Shown: positions 48,893 through 58,566, counted from the stretch's first letter. The stretch: 64,000 nucleotides of DNA from an uncultured Porphyromonadaceae bacterium (GCA_947176915.1 CAMWSM010000001.1:79880-143879); one strand, 5' to 3'. A program made the numbers and translations. Notes: generated from the sequence alone by a model not told the origin.

Positions 48893-49357
48893 ATGAAATT
48901 CAGATTTTCCACATTTCTTACCACGGTTTTTTCCTCTTTTCTCGCCTTTCTCGGATTCAGCAGTTGCGATAACGATAATGGATCTGAGACTTCGATGATG
49001 TATGGAAGTCCCTACGGTGAGTTTAAATTCAGCGGTCTTGTAACTGATGAGGAGGGGAACCCTATCAAAGATGCCCGTGTTATTGTACGCACGCATAACG
49101 ACTATGAGGGCAATTTCTTTATGTTGGATTCAGACACAGTTGCAACGAATGCTTCGGGGGAATATAAAGGGGAAAGAGATACCTGGGCCCACGAGGCGAG
49201 AATTGTCTGCCAGGATCCTAAAGGGGATTTCCTTCCGGATTCCACTGTGGTTGCACTCGACTATAAGAAAGACCGTAATGAAGCATGGTATATGGGCACT
49301 GCCAATGTAACCACCAACTTCACTTTGAAAAAAGATCCCAAGGGGGAGGATAAATGA
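48893..49357 (+). CDS. Radical SAM-associated lipoprotein (TIGR04134-type)
   Basis: A 154-residue lipoprotein with a long signal peptide and lipobox GFSSC (Cys about 25). The mature part is a carboxypeptidase-regulatory-like beta domain: FSGLVTDEEGNPIKDARVIV, then NASGEYKGERDTWAHEARI, then DPKGDFLPDST. It fits the lipoprotein family that always accompanies a specific radical SAM enzyme in Bacteroidales, encoded next with a four-base overlap (ATGA). The lipoprotein may be the substrate or product carrier of that enzyme; the modification is unknown. Confidence 0.82.
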   Translation: MKFRFSTFLTTVFSSFLAFLGFSSCDNDNGSETSMMYGSPYGEFKFSGLVTDEEGNPIKDARVIVRTHNDYEGNFFMLDSDTVATNASGEYKGERDTWAHEARIVCQDPKGDFLPDSTVVALDYKKDRNEAWYMGTANVTTNFTLKKDPKGEDK

Positions 49358-50436
49358 AAAATAACCGTCATCTCACTCTCCGACGCCGTCTCGCCCTTGA
49401 ATCTTTCAGGCTGAAATGGAAAATAGCCGTGGAGAAACATGAGTTGCGCACTCTTTTCTGGGAATCCACACAACGCTGCAACGTGCATTGCCTTCACTGC
49501 GGAAGCGACTGCAAAGCATCGACAGATATACCTGACATGCCTGCGGAAGACTTCCTGAAAGTGGTTGACACAATTACTCCCCATGTTGATCCGCATAAAG
49601 TATTGATCATCATATCAGGGGGAGAACCATTAGTGAGGGGGGATCTTGAAAAGGTAGGTCGGGAACTTTATCGCAGGGAATATCCCTGGGGCATCGTTAC
49701 CAACGGCTTCGCGCTTACAGACAGCCGTCTTCAGTCATTGCGTCGTGCAGGATTGAGAAGCATCGCCGTGAGCATAGACGGACTTGCCGACACACATAAT
49801 TGGCTTAGAGGTCAGTCACTCAGCTTTGAGAAAGCCATGCATGCGATAGAACATATATCACTCTGTCCTGAGTTGGTATGGGACACAATAACCTGCGTTA
49901 ACAAACGCAACCTGACTCAACTTCCTCAGCTTAAAGAGGAACTTATTAAAAGAGGGGTTAAAAAATGGCGTCTCTTTACAATTTTTCCTATGGGGCGAGC
50001 CGCCGGACAGCCTGATTTGCAACTCAGCCACGAAGAATACCTCCATCTTATGGAATTTATAAAAGATGTAAGATCTGAAGGAAGGATAAAAGCATCCTAT
50101 TGTTGTGAAGGTTTCTTAGGGAACTATGAAGGCGAGGTGCGCGACTATTTCTATCACTGCACTGCCGGAGTGTCGACAGCATCAATTTTAATCGACGGAT
50201 CCATATCGGCATGTGGAAGCATTCGCTCCGATTTTCATCAGGGGAACATCTACGAAGATGATTTCATGACGGTCTGGAACAATGGCTTCAAACAATATCG
50301 TGACAGAACGTGGATGAAAAAAGATGAATGCGCCGATTGCAAGATGTGGCGCTATTGCGAAGGAAACGGCATGCACCTGCGCGACAACAACGGTTCTCTC
50401 CTCCGCTGCAACTACCATGAACTGACCCGCAAATAA
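49354..50436 (+). CDS. Radical SAM/SPASM protein linked to a lipoprotein (TIGR04133-type)
   Basis: A 360-residue radical SAM enzyme. The cluster motif is ESTQRCNVHCLHCGSDC (C-x3-C-x2-C), followed by ISGGEPLVRGDLE and SIDGLADTHNWLRG. A C-terminal SPASM-type region gives extra cluster ligands (HCTAGVSTASILIDGSISACG, then KKDECADCKMWRYCEGNG). SPASM enzymes usually modify peptides or proteins. The family is known as paired with a lipoprotein, encoded just upstream here. The start overlaps that gene by four bases. Confidence 0.9.
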   Translation: MKNNRHLTLRRRLALESFRLKWKIAVEKHELRTLFWESTQRCNVHCLHCGSDCKASTDIPDMPAEDFLKVVDTITPHVDPHKVLIIISGGEPLVRGDLEKVGRELYRREYPWGIVTNGFALTDSRLQSLRRAGLRSIAVSIDGLADTHNWLRGQSLSFEKAMHAIEHISLCPELVWDTITCVNKRNLTQLPQLKEELIKRGVKKWRLFTIFPMGRAAGQPDLQLSHEEYLHLMEFIKDVRSEGRIKASYCCEGFLGNYEGEVRDYFYHCTAGVSTASILIDGSISACGSIRSDFHQGNIYEDDFMTVWNNGFKQYRDRTWMKKDECADCKMWRYCEGNGMHLRDNNGSLLRCNYHELTRK

Positions 50437-50549
50437 CCCTGGGAAATAGTCGTCGGAATTTTTGATGCTACCAGCGAATAATCTGCCTTCAATCCTGAGA
50501 ATGACAGGGAAAGAGGCAATAGAATTGACTCGGCAACGAGTTAATTCTC

Positions 50550-51254
50550 CTATGTGCTGAGGATATCGAATTGGAGATTGAGAAGATCAAACAGGAGAAG
50601 ACTATCTGATAACAACGGAGTCAAGCCTAATAATGATTTCAGAGCTTCCGCCACCTCGATGCTCGCTGCTACCGTGGCAGCAGGTCCGATAACGCCGGTC
50701 AAAGAGCAAGGCAAAATCCCCGAACCGGAAGCTACCGGAAATACGTCGGCATATCTCCGGCCCCCGCGCAGACAGGTCATAACCTGACCTGTAAAACCGG
50801 AGACACCCGCCAAAACACACCTGACACCCACCTCATTGCATACGCTGTCAATAAGCATCATGGAGGAGGCATTGTCGGTGGCTTCCACCACAAAATCACA
50901 CCCTGCAATTAGTTGCCTGACGTTATCTTTATTCAACATTTCTCCGATCACCTCTACCCTTACCTCCGGATTAAGCTCTCTGATTCTTTCTGCCAGTGTT
51001 GACGCTTTCGGTCTCCCCGTCTCATCTGTCTTAAAAAAGAGCTGCCGCTGAAGATTCGAGAGATCTATGGTGTCAAAATCCACAAGACGGAGATACCCCA
51101 CTCCCGAGGCTGCAAGCTGCATGGCAGCCATTGAGCCCAAAGCGCCACATCCGGCTACGAGCACAGTGGATTTATTGAGTAATTCCACCCCCTCTTTTCC
51201 TATCTCTTCAATGGAGATGAGTCGGGAGTATCTGATACGGTTATCTTCAGTCAT
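50550..51254 (-). CDS. ThiF/HesA/MoeB-like adenylyltransferase (E1-like)
   Basis: A 234-residue E1-like enzyme that adenylates the C-terminal glycine of a ubiquitin-like carrier. The Rossmann motif is VLVAGCGALGSMAAMQLAASG, with the catalytic loop VDFDTIDLSNLQRQLFF, RELNPEVRVEV and VVEATDNASSMMLIDSVC. SGSGILPCSLTGVIGPAA follows, but the paired C-x2-C zinc ligands of most MoeB/ThiF proteins are missing. The likely partner is ThiS, encoded 6.4 kb away; no moaD is near. It lies 28 bp after bioB on the minus strand. Confidence 0.85.
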   Translation of the reverse strand: MTEDNRIRYSRLISIEEIGKEGVELLNKSTVLVAGCGALGSMAAMQLAASGVGYLRLVDFDTIDLSNLQRQLFFKTDETGRPKASTLAERIRELNPEVRVEVIGEMLNKDNVRQLIAGCDFVVEATDNASSMMLIDSVCNEVGVRCVLAGVSGFTGQVMTCLRGGRRYADVFPVASGSGILPCSLTGVIGPAATVAASIEVAEALKSLLGLTPLLSDSLLLFDLLNLQFDILST

Positions 51255-51282
51255 AAAACAGATAGACTATTTCCCGGGTCAA

Positions 51283-52260
51283 TCAGTGTGAACGCCCTAT
51301 ACTGCCAAACATTTCATAATCCGCTTCAATGCCGCTCCCAATCGTGGTCAGCATATCCCCTACGAGCGAACCGTTCATACCTCCGTTGAGAATCCGCTCG
51401 GTTGTGGCCCGAGACAATCGTGCTCGGCCGCCGGCAAAGCGCAACGTTACTTTAGGTGCGACAAGACGCATAAGAGCCACTGAACGGATTATCTCCTCCT
51501 CTTCAATAAGAGGTGTATTCTCGAGCGCCGTACCTTTGATAGGGCTCAGTATATTGACCGGTATAGAACATGCCCCTGCTTCACGAGCTTGCTCGGCAAG
51601 TTCGAGCCTCTGACGCATGGTCTCTCCCATGCCGATAATGCCGCCACAACAAACCTCCATCCCTACAGCGCGGGCATCCGCTATTGTGCGGAGTTTATCC
51701 TCTTGGGTGTGAGTTGAACACAATTCCGGAAAATAGCTTGCAGAAGTCTCGAGATTACAATGATAGCGACGCACACCGGCATCATAAAGCTGCTGCAACT
51801 GATCGCGACTAAGCAAACCCATTGATGCACACAAATACAGTCCGGTAGAGCTACCGACCTTCCGGTAGATCGAGCAGAAACGCTCCATATCTGAGGGAGC
51901 AACCTTCCTCCCGCTGGTTACAAGAGAAAAACGGTGCACACCCTTGGAATCATTGTCGCGAGCCATGGAAAGTGCCTCCTCCAAAGGGACAAAGTCATAT
52001 TCCTTTATTCCGGAAGAATGATGAGCCGACTGTGCACACCACTTGCAATCCTCCGAGCATCGTCCGGAACGTGCATTGATGATGGAACAAGTGTCGATAC
52101 GGTCGCCACACCATTTACGGCGTACCCGATCAGCAGCTTCGCAAAGAGTATCGGTATCACAAACTTCGGCAAGCAACATAGCATCATCCACCGAAGTCGG
52201 CTCCCCCTCCAAAGCGCAGGCCACAACCCGCGAAAGCAACTCATTTACATCTTTTTCCAT
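51283..52260 (-). CDS. bioB: Biotin synthase
   Basis: A 325-residue radical SAM enzyme that inserts sulfur into dethiobiotin. The cluster motif is GRCSEDCKWCAQSAHH (C-x3-C-x2-C). Other signatures are TSGRKVAPSDMERF, GVRRYHCNLETSASYFPE, CCGGIIGMGETMRQRLELA and SPIKGTALENTP. The conserved arginine and cysteines for the second cluster are present. Full length. No other bio genes are in the window. TACTTTTG at 52385-52392 on the minus strand is its likely promoter. Confidence 0.94.
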   Translation of the reverse strand: MEKDVNELLSRVVACALEGEPTSVDDAMLLAEVCDTDTLCEAADRVRRKWCGDRIDTCSIINARSGRCSEDCKWCAQSAHHSSGIKEYDFVPLEEALSMARDNDSKGVHRFSLVTSGRKVAPSDMERFCSIYRKVGSSTGLYLCASMGLLSRDQLQQLYDAGVRRYHCNLETSASYFPELCSTHTQEDKLRTIADARAVGMEVCCGGIIGMGETMRQRLELAEQAREAGACSIPVNILSPIKGTALENTPLIEEEEIIRSVALMRLVAPKVTLRFAGGRARLSRATTERILNGGMNGSLVGDMLTTIGSGIEADYEMFGSIGRSH

Positions 52261-52382
52261 TTTAATCCATTAAATATTTTATTCCCTTAAAGAAGGGATT
52301 ATTAGTAAGTCATTGTTCCAATCCAATATCATTACCTATCCGCAGTTATTGTCTGACAAAAATCCCAAACGACTTTCCGCAT

Positions 52383-52392
52383 CACAAAAGTA
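52383..52392 (-). promoter_or_regulatory. Promoter -7 box of bioB
   Basis: TACTTTTG on the minus strand, 123 bp upstream of the bioB ATG. Confidence 0.55.
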
Positions 52393-52450
52393 ACTTTTTA
52401 TCCATTCCCAAACAAATAATTATCTAAAATTTATTGTATATTTCATAGAA

Positions 52451-52488
52451 AGAGGCTGCGCCGTAAACCTCATTACGACACAGCCTCT
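52451..52488 (-). terminator. Terminator of gltB (repeat family AGAGGCTG)
   Basis: AGAGGCTG at 52451 and CAGCCTCT at 52481-52488 close a hairpin with a further GTAA/TTAC pairing. It lies 53 bp after the gltB stop. Read on the minus strand it closely matches the terminator at 58529-58566, so the two belong to one repeated terminator family. Confidence 0.85.
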
Positions 52489-52540
52489 TTTATTGAAGAT
52501 TTATGTGCTAATGCTCTTTTATCGGAAGCGTCAGGGTTGA

Positions 52541-55500
52541 TTACTTCTTCAGGGCTATGCGTTTGTATTCGACGGGGGTTACCTTCAGGAACTGGGGCAG
52601 GTATTCCTCCCAGTTGTCGAGCATGCGCTTGGCGAGTTTGCTGCGGGTGTGGCGATAGTGCTCTTCGATGAGACCTTTGAGTTCCGCTATCTCGTCATCC
52701 TCCTTAAGAAGGGTCAGCTCAACCATATCCATGTTGATGTAGTAGTCAACGTTGCCCGTGCGGTTCCAGATATAGGCAATACCTCCGCTCATGCCGGCTG
52801 CGAAGTTGCGTCCTATCTTGCCGAGCACCACCACACGTCCGCCGGTCATATATTCACAGGCATGATCGCCTACACCTTCCACAACAACATTGACGCCGCT
52901 GTTTCTGACTGCAAAACGTTCGCCTACACGTCCGTTGACAAACATCTCTCCTGCTGTTGCTCCATAAAGGAGTGTGTTGCCGGCGATGGTGTTGCTCTCG
53001 GCATCAAATGTGGCGTCTCTCGGGGGCACCACTATTATACGGCCTCCGGAAAGTCCCTTGCCGACATAATCATTCGCATCCCCCTCAAGACGCAATGTCA
53101 CTCCTTTGCATAGGAAGGCACCGAAACTCTGACCTGCACTTCCGGAGAAGGTAAGATTTATACTGTTATCGGGCAGACCATTTCCTCCGAACCGTTTCGT
53201 AATGTAGCCCGAAAGCATAGAGCCTACCGACCGGTCGGTGTTCACGATCGGCATCCCCAATGAGATGCCCTGCTGCGAATCGATGGCATTGCTGATGAGC
53301 TGAAGCAGAGCGGCATCCTTTACATGGTCGAGTTTATGGTCCTGTTCAGATTCAAAATGGATCGCTGTCTCAGGATGTTCCGCTGCCATATAGAAGAGGC
53401 GTGAGAAGTCCACCTTATCAGCTTTAGTGCCGGGAACAGTCTCCACTTTACGTAAAAGATCGGCGCGTCCCACTATCTCGTCAAGACTCCTGTAACCCAT
53501 AGCGGCAAGACGCTCACGGATGTCGCGAGCCATGAAGCGGAAGTAATTCACGAGATATTCGTAACGCCCTACAAATTTCTTGCGGAGTTCGGGATTCTGA
53601 GTGGCTACACCTTTAGGACAGGTGTTGGTGTGGCACTTGCGGATCATGCAGCAGCCGAGCACAACGAGAGCGGCTGTGCCGAAACCGTATTCCTCAGCGC
53701 CAAGCATAGCGCTGACCATAACGTCGTGGGGGCTCTTCAACTGACCGTCGACCTGAAGGCGCACCTTGCCGCGGAGATTGTTCATCACCAACGTCTGCTG
53801 AATCTCGGCAAGACCGATCTCGGCAGGCACACCGGCATGCTTCATTGAGCTGGCGGGACTTGCTCCCGTGCCGCCATCGCAGCCGCTTATCAATATCTTA
53901 TCTGCCTTCGCTTTCGCAACTCCGGCTGCTATCGTGCCGACGCCGCTTTCCGAAACAAGCTTGACGCTGATCTGTGCCTCGGGATTTATATTCTTAAGAT
54001 CGAAGATAAGCTGCGCAAGGTCTTCGATGGAATAGATGTCGTGATGCGGCGGAGGTGAGATAAGCGTGATGCCGGGAAGAGAACGACGCGTCTTCGCGAT
54101 AACCTCGTCTACCTTGAATCCGGGGAGCTGTCCCCCCTCGCCCGGCTTCGCGCCCTGGGCTACCTTGATCTGGATCTCGTCGGCATTGACAAGATATTCA
54201 GCGTCAACACCGAATCTGCCGGAGGCAACCTGCTTCACGCTGCTGCGTGCCCACGTGCCATCCTCACGCACCTTATTGCGTTCGGGGTCCTCGCCACCCT
54301 CTCCGGTGTTGCTCATGCCCCCTATCTTGTTCATGGCTATGGCGAGCGCTTCGTGTGCCTCCTTGCTGATCGCGCCAAACGACATCGCCTCAGTGCAGAA
54401 TCTGCGCATAAGGCTCTCCTCGCTCTCCACCTCCTCTACAGGTATTGGTTCGCGATCGCTCTCTACAGTGATAAGGTCGCGCAGGAAGATTGGCTCCGGT
54501 TTATTCTCGACAAGATTGACATATTCCTTGAATTTGTCGTAATCGTTTTCCCACGTAGCTTTCTGAAGAGCCTTGACAACGGGGGGATTCCACGCATGGA
54601 GCTCGCCGGCTTTGCGGAAATTATAGTTGCCGAAATCCTGAAGCTTCGCATCCTCCTCTCCGAAGGCAAGATGATGGTTATGGAGAACATCCTGAGCCAC
54701 CTCATCAATTCCTATACCCTCAATGGGTGATGGCGCACCACCCATGTATCGGCTCAACAAGCGTGAGCTTACGCCCAATGCCTCGAAAAGGGCACAACCG
54801 CGATAGCTGCGGATTGTAGAGATGCCCATCTTCGACATTATCTTCAGTATTCCTTTATTGACTGCCTTTATATAATGCTTTTCGGCTCCCTCATAGTCAA
54901 GCTGGAGCTCCTTCTTATCAACGAGATCCTTGAGAATCGCGAAAGCCATGTAGGGATTCACGGCACTCGCGCCGTAACCCATAAGCAACGCAACGTGCAT
55001 CACCTCACAAACCTCTCCTGTCTCAACGATGATGGCGATCTGCGAGCGTTTACGTCTTGCCACAAGATGATGATGAACGGCTGAAAGAGCAAGCAAGGAG
55101 GGAATGGCAGCATACTTGGCATTCACATTCCTGTCGGACAATACCATGTAGTTGTACCCCTTGTCGACGGCATCATCCGCCTCTACGCAAAGGCGCTCGA
55201 TAGCCTCCTCCATTGCCTTGACTCCCCCCTCTGCCTCAAAGAGCATGGAGACGGTGAGAGTGTTGAAACCCTTGTATTGCAGATGGCGCAACTTGTCGAG
55301 TTCGCTGTCGCTCACGATGGGGGAAGGCATCATCACTACGTTGCAAAGCTCAGCCGACGGCTGAAGTATATTCTTGCGCACAGCCCCTACGTAACTTGTC
55401 AGCGACATCACCAACTCCTCGCGAATAGGGTCGATGGGGGGATTCGTCACCTGGGCAAACTGCTGACGGAAATAATTGAAAAATCTTTGCGGCATCTTGG

Positions 55501-57016
55501 AAAGAATTGCCGGAGGAGCGTCGTTGCCCATCGAGATGGTGGGTTCCTGCGAATTAAGAGCCATAGGCTTGATGATCTTCTCGATATCCTCCACGTCATA
55601 GCCAAACGCCACCATCTGGCGCTCACGATCCTCCACTTCGTGGCTAACCTTGCGGCCGCTCTTTATATCGCTCAACACGATTCGGTTCTGATCAATCCAA
55701 TCCTTATAGGGATGTTCGTTGGCAAGTTCATTCTTAATATCGCGGTCTACCAGAATCTTCCCCTCCTCGGTATCGACCATCAGGATCTTGCCAGGCTTCA
55801 GACGCGCCTTATGCTCTATGTCGGCAGGATCAAAATCCAGCACTCCGGTTTCAGAGGCGATGATCATCTCTCCGCTCTTGGTTACTACCACACGGGCAGG
55901 GCGCAGACCGTTTCTGTCAAGCATGCCTCCGGCGTATCTTCCGTCGGAGAAGATGATGGCAGCCGGACCGTCCCAGGGAGCCATAAAGATGGAATGATAT
56001 TCATAGAAGGCAAGCAGACGGCGAGAGAGAGGGTTCTGCTCGTTGCAGCTTTCCGGCACCATCATCGCCAGGGCATGGGGAAGGCTCATTCCGGAGCGCA
56101 CGAAAAATTCAAGCGCATTGTCAAACGAGGCACTGTCGCTCATGCCGGGCTGAATCACCTGCCCGATCTTCTCCATCTTTCCGAGGTTTTCCGGCTCTAC
56201 GATCGCCTCTCTTGTCGACATCCAGAAGCGGTTGCCGCGTATGGTGTTGATCTCACCGTTGTGTCCTATAAGGCGGAAAGGCTGGGCAAGACGCCATGTC
56301 GGGAAGGTATTGGTGGAGAAACGGGAGTGAACCAACGCTATCGCGCTCGTGAAATAAGGACTCTGAAGATCCTTGAAATATCCTCTGAGCTGCAGCGACG
56401 AGAGCATACCCTTATAGATCAAGGTGCGGGTGGAGAGACTGACGATATAGCATGATTCCTTATCTACTATATCCTCGCTTTCAAGCACCGCCTGCTCTAT
56501 TCTCTTACGTATTATATATAGAAGTCCTTCGAGACGCTCACGGTTGTCGCAGCCTACGATAAAGAGCTGGCGAATCACCGGCTCCGTCATCAACGCATCA
56601 TGGCCCAAGACGGAAGAATCAACCGGCACGTCTCGAGTGTGCATCAGGAATAGTCCCTGAGCCTTTATCTCCCGGTCTATAATTTCTTCAAAGCGTTTTC
56701 TGTCTTCCTCATTTTTAGGGAGGAAAACCATACCGACGCCATATCTCCCTTTCTCCGGCACCGGTATTCCATTCAACAATATATACTCATGGGGAATCTG
56801 AACCATAATTCCGGCTCCGTCGCCGGTCTTGTTGTCGGCACCCTCAGCTCCACGGTGAGCCATGTGCTCCAACACTTTAAGTCCTTGATCTACTATTGAA
56901 TGATGTTTGCTTCCGTCGATCTTCACTACAAGACCCACTCCGCAGCCGTCATGTTCATAGGAAGGGTTGTAGAGCCCCTCGGCGCTTGTCGGTTGAATTG
57001 TTGACGTTGATATCAT
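52541..57016 (-). CDS. gltB: Glutamate synthase large subunit
   Basis: A 1491-residue enzyme that uses glutamine amide nitrogen to make glutamate from 2-oxoglutarate. The N-terminal nucleophile is Cys 25 (HDGCGVG), after a 24-residue propeptide typical of the family. The FMN domain has SGRFGVDAEYLVNADEIQIK (about residues 930-950), GGTGASPASSMKHAG and the 3Fe-4S ligands CCMIRKCHTNTCPKGVATQ. The C-terminal GXGXG beta-helix region contains GDHACEYMTGGRVVVLGKIG. Full length. The small subunit gene gltD is not adjacent on either side. Promoter TAATTTTGC at 57085. Confidence 0.95.
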   Translation of the reverse strand: MISTSTIQPTSAEGLYNPSYEHDGCGVGLVVKIDGSKHHSIVDQGLKVLEHMAHRGAEGADNKTGDGAGIMVQIPHEYILLNGIPVPEKGRYGVGMVFLPKNEEDRKRFEEIIDREIKAQGLFLMHTRDVPVDSSVLGHDALMTEPVIRQLFIVGCDNRERLEGLLYIIRKRIEQAVLESEDIVDKESCYIVSLSTRTLIYKGMLSSLQLRGYFKDLQSPYFTSAIALVHSRFSTNTFPTWRLAQPFRLIGHNGEINTIRGNRFWMSTREAIVEPENLGKMEKIGQVIQPGMSDSASFDNALEFFVRSGMSLPHALAMMVPESCNEQNPLSRRLLAFYEYHSIFMAPWDGPAAIIFSDGRYAGGMLDRNGLRPARVVVTKSGEMIIASETGVLDFDPADIEHKARLKPGKILMVDTEEGKILVDRDIKNELANEHPYKDWIDQNRIVLSDIKSGRKVSHEVEDRERQMVAFGYDVEDIEKIIKPMALNSQEPTISMGNDAPPAILSKMPQRFFNYFRQQFAQVTNPPIDPIREELVMSLTSYVGAVRKNILQPSAELCNVVMMPSPIVSDSELDKLRHLQYKGFNTLTVSMLFEAEGGVKAMEEAIERLCVEADDAVDKGYNYMVLSDRNVNAKYAAIPSLLALSAVHHHLVARRKRSQIAIIVETGEVCEVMHVALLMGYGASAVNPYMAFAILKDLVDKKELQLDYEGAEKHYIKAVNKGILKIMSKMGISTIRSYRGCALFEALGVSSRLLSRYMGGAPSPIEGIGIDEVAQDVLHNHHLAFGEEDAKLQDFGNYNFRKAGELHAWNPPVVKALQKATWENDYDKFKEYVNLVENKPEPIFLRDLITVESDREPIPVEEVESEESLMRRFCTEAMSFGAISKEAHEALAIAMNKIGGMSNTGEGGEDPERNKVREDGTWARSSVKQVASGRFGVDAEYLVNADEIQIKVAQGAKPGEGGQLPGFKVDEVIAKTRRSLPGITLISPPPHHDIYSIEDLAQLIFDLKNINPEAQISVKLVSESGVGTIAAGVAKAKADKILISGCDGGTGASPASSMKHAGVPAEIGLAEIQQTLVMNNLRGKVRLQVDGQLKSPHDVMVSAMLGAEEYGFGTAALVVLGCCMIRKCHTNTCPKGVATQNPELRKKFVGRYEYLVNYFRFMARDIRERLAAMGYRSLDEIVGRADLLRKVETVPGTKADKVDFSRLFYMAAEHPETAIHFESEQDHKLDHVKDAALLQLISNAIDSQQGISLGMPIVNTDRSVGSMLSGYITKRFGGNGLPDNSINLTFSGSAGQSFGAFLCKGVTLRLEGDANDYVGKGLSGGRIIVVPPRDATFDAESNTIAGNTLLYGATAGEMFVNGRVGERFAVRNSGVNVVVEGVGDHACEYMTGGRVVVLGKIGRNFAAGMSGGIAYIWNRTGNVDYYINMDMVELTLLKEDDEIAELKGLIEEHYRHTRSKLAKRMLDNWEEYLPQFLKVTPVEYKRIALKK

Positions 57017-57084
57017 AGACCTGATTTATTAAATTGTGAAGCGCCCGAATCTTCCGATTGGAGCCTTCTTTTGTCAAATATTTT

Positions 57085-57093
57085 GCAAAATTA
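57085..57093 (-). promoter_or_regulatory. Promoter -7 box of gltB
   Basis: TAATTTTGC on the minus strand, 69 bp upstream of the ATG. The rest of the 340-bp gap to the ompA-like gene (57017-57356) is AT-rich and shows no gene and no clear plus-strand promoter box. Confidence 0.7.
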
Positions 57094-57356
57094 CACATTT
57101 TTTAAATATTTGCAAACAGATTATCGGTTTACATCTCACTTTTAACATATCCCTCCCCCTTTGAAACCATATTGTATTTTTATTATTCCGCCTTAATCAC
57201 CCATTATTTTCAGAAAAATTTCCATTATTTAAACTTTCAGCGAACTTTTTATTCTCATTAAGTGTAGTAATAGTACGAATAGATGATCCACCTCGGATAA
57301 CCAATCTATTCCACATTTATTTCCATTATAGTGCAAAATCAAAACTTAAACAACTT

Positions 57357-58496
57357 ATGAAAAAGACTATTATTTCTGCCGCATTAGTATTAGGAGCTGT
57401 CTCCGCGGCATCTGCTCAGCAGGCTATAGCCACTCCTAAATTTGGTGATAATTGGTCGCTCGGCATCAATGGCGGTGTTACAACCCCGATGAATCATGGC
57501 GCTTTCTTCGGTGATATGCGTCCGGTAGTAGGTCTTAAACTTGACAAGAAGATAACTCCCGTGTTTAAAGTAGGTGCTGAGGGCAATTTCGCTATCAACA
57601 CATCAACAGTAAGAGGACCTCACAGCTACACAGCTTTTGATGATTCCTACGTTGGCGCTTACGGTGCTGTCAACCTCTTCAATCTCTTCGGAGGCTATCC
57701 AGGCGAGACCCGTCCGTTTGACATTGAGGCACAGGCCGGTGCAGGCTGGGGACACAGATTTGAAACTGCAACTCAAGACATCAACTATTTCGGCACAAAG
57801 GTTGGCTTGAATTTCAACTTCAATATTCAGGATAACGTCACTATCTCTGTAAGCCCCTCTATTCTTTGGAATATGACAGGCGAACCGGTTGATCAAAGCA
57901 CCGCCTCATATAACAAGAACCGTGCGAACTTCAACATCACCGCAGGCGTGGCTTACAACTTCGGTGGCAATGGATTCAAAGTGGTTGAGCCTTACAACCA
58001 GGCCCAGATTGACGAACTCAACGGTCAGCTTAACGAACTTCGCGGCGCTCTGAAGGAATCAGGTGCTGAGAACGGTGCTCTCCACAAGAAGATCAAGGGT
58101 CTTGAGTCTGAAATCCATAAACTTCAGAATCAGCCTGCCAAGGTGGTTAATACGGTTCAGATCAAGAACAATCTCGAATCTGTAAGATACGTGTTCTTCA
58201 AGATCGGTTCTTCTGCAATCGGTGCTGACCAGCAGCCAAACGTAGAAATGATCGCTGCATATCTCAACAATCATCCCAACAGCAAGGTTGTCATCAAGGG
58301 TTACGCTTCCAAGGATGGTCCGGAAGAGGTTAATATCCGTCTCGCCAACCAGCGTGCTCAGTCTGTTAAGGACGCTCTTATGAAACGCTACAAAATTCCG
58401 GCATCAAGAATCGTAGCTGAGGGTGAAGGCATCGGCAATATGTTTGAGGAGGAATCCTGGAACCGCGTTGCAATCTGCGTGCTTGAAGCTAAATAA
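57357..58496 (+). CDS. OmpA-family outer membrane protein
   Basis: A 379-residue major outer membrane protein type. Signal peptide to about residue 20 (SAASAQ). The N-terminal part is a beta barrel with alternating strands (WSLGINGGVTTPMNHG, FDIEAQAGAGWGHRF, ITAGVAYNFGG). A coiled coil follows at about 220-255 (AQIDELNGQLNELRGALKES, then LHKKIKGLESEIHKLQN). The C-terminal OmpA domain (about 270-375) has VRYVFFKIGSSAIGADQQPN, VVIKGYASKDGPEEVNIRLA and NQRAQSVKDALM, which binds peptidoglycan. It would tie the outer membrane to the cell wall. Confidence 0.9.
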   Translation: MKKTIISAALVLGAVSAASAQQAIATPKFGDNWSLGINGGVTTPMNHGAFFGDMRPVVGLKLDKKITPVFKVGAEGNFAINTSTVRGPHSYTAFDDSYVGAYGAVNLFNLFGGYPGETRPFDIEAQAGAGWGHRFETATQDINYFGTKVGLNFNFNIQDNVTISVSPSILWNMTGEPVDQSTASYNKNRANFNITAGVAYNFGGNGFKVVEPYNQAQIDELNGQLNELRGALKESGAENGALHKKIKGLESEIHKLQNQPAKVVNTVQIKNNLESVRYVFFKIGSSAIGADQQPNVEMIAAYLNNHPNSKVVIKGYASKDGPEEVNIRLANQRAQSVKDALMKRYKIPASRIVAEGEGIGNMFEEESWNRVAICVLEAK

Positions 58497-58528
58497 TGAT
58501 TATTGAAAAATCCTAAATTCTAATTTAA

Positions 58529-58566
58529 AGAGGCTGTGGCATAATTAGGTTTATGTCGCAGCCTCT
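58529..58566 (+). terminator. Terminator of the ompA-like gene (repeat family AGAGGCTG)
   Basis: AGAGGCTG (58529-58536) pairs with CAGCCTCT (58559-58566), with an inner GCATAA/TTATGT pairing, then T-rich sequence. It lies 32 bp after the stop codon. It is the second member of the family at 52451. Confidence 0.88.

Noticed and set aside
55277-56455. A 392-codon open frame on the plus strand within gltB
   Set aside because: It lies wholly antisense to a very well conserved gene, has a composition rich in His and Arg typical of a shadow frame, and shows no family motif.
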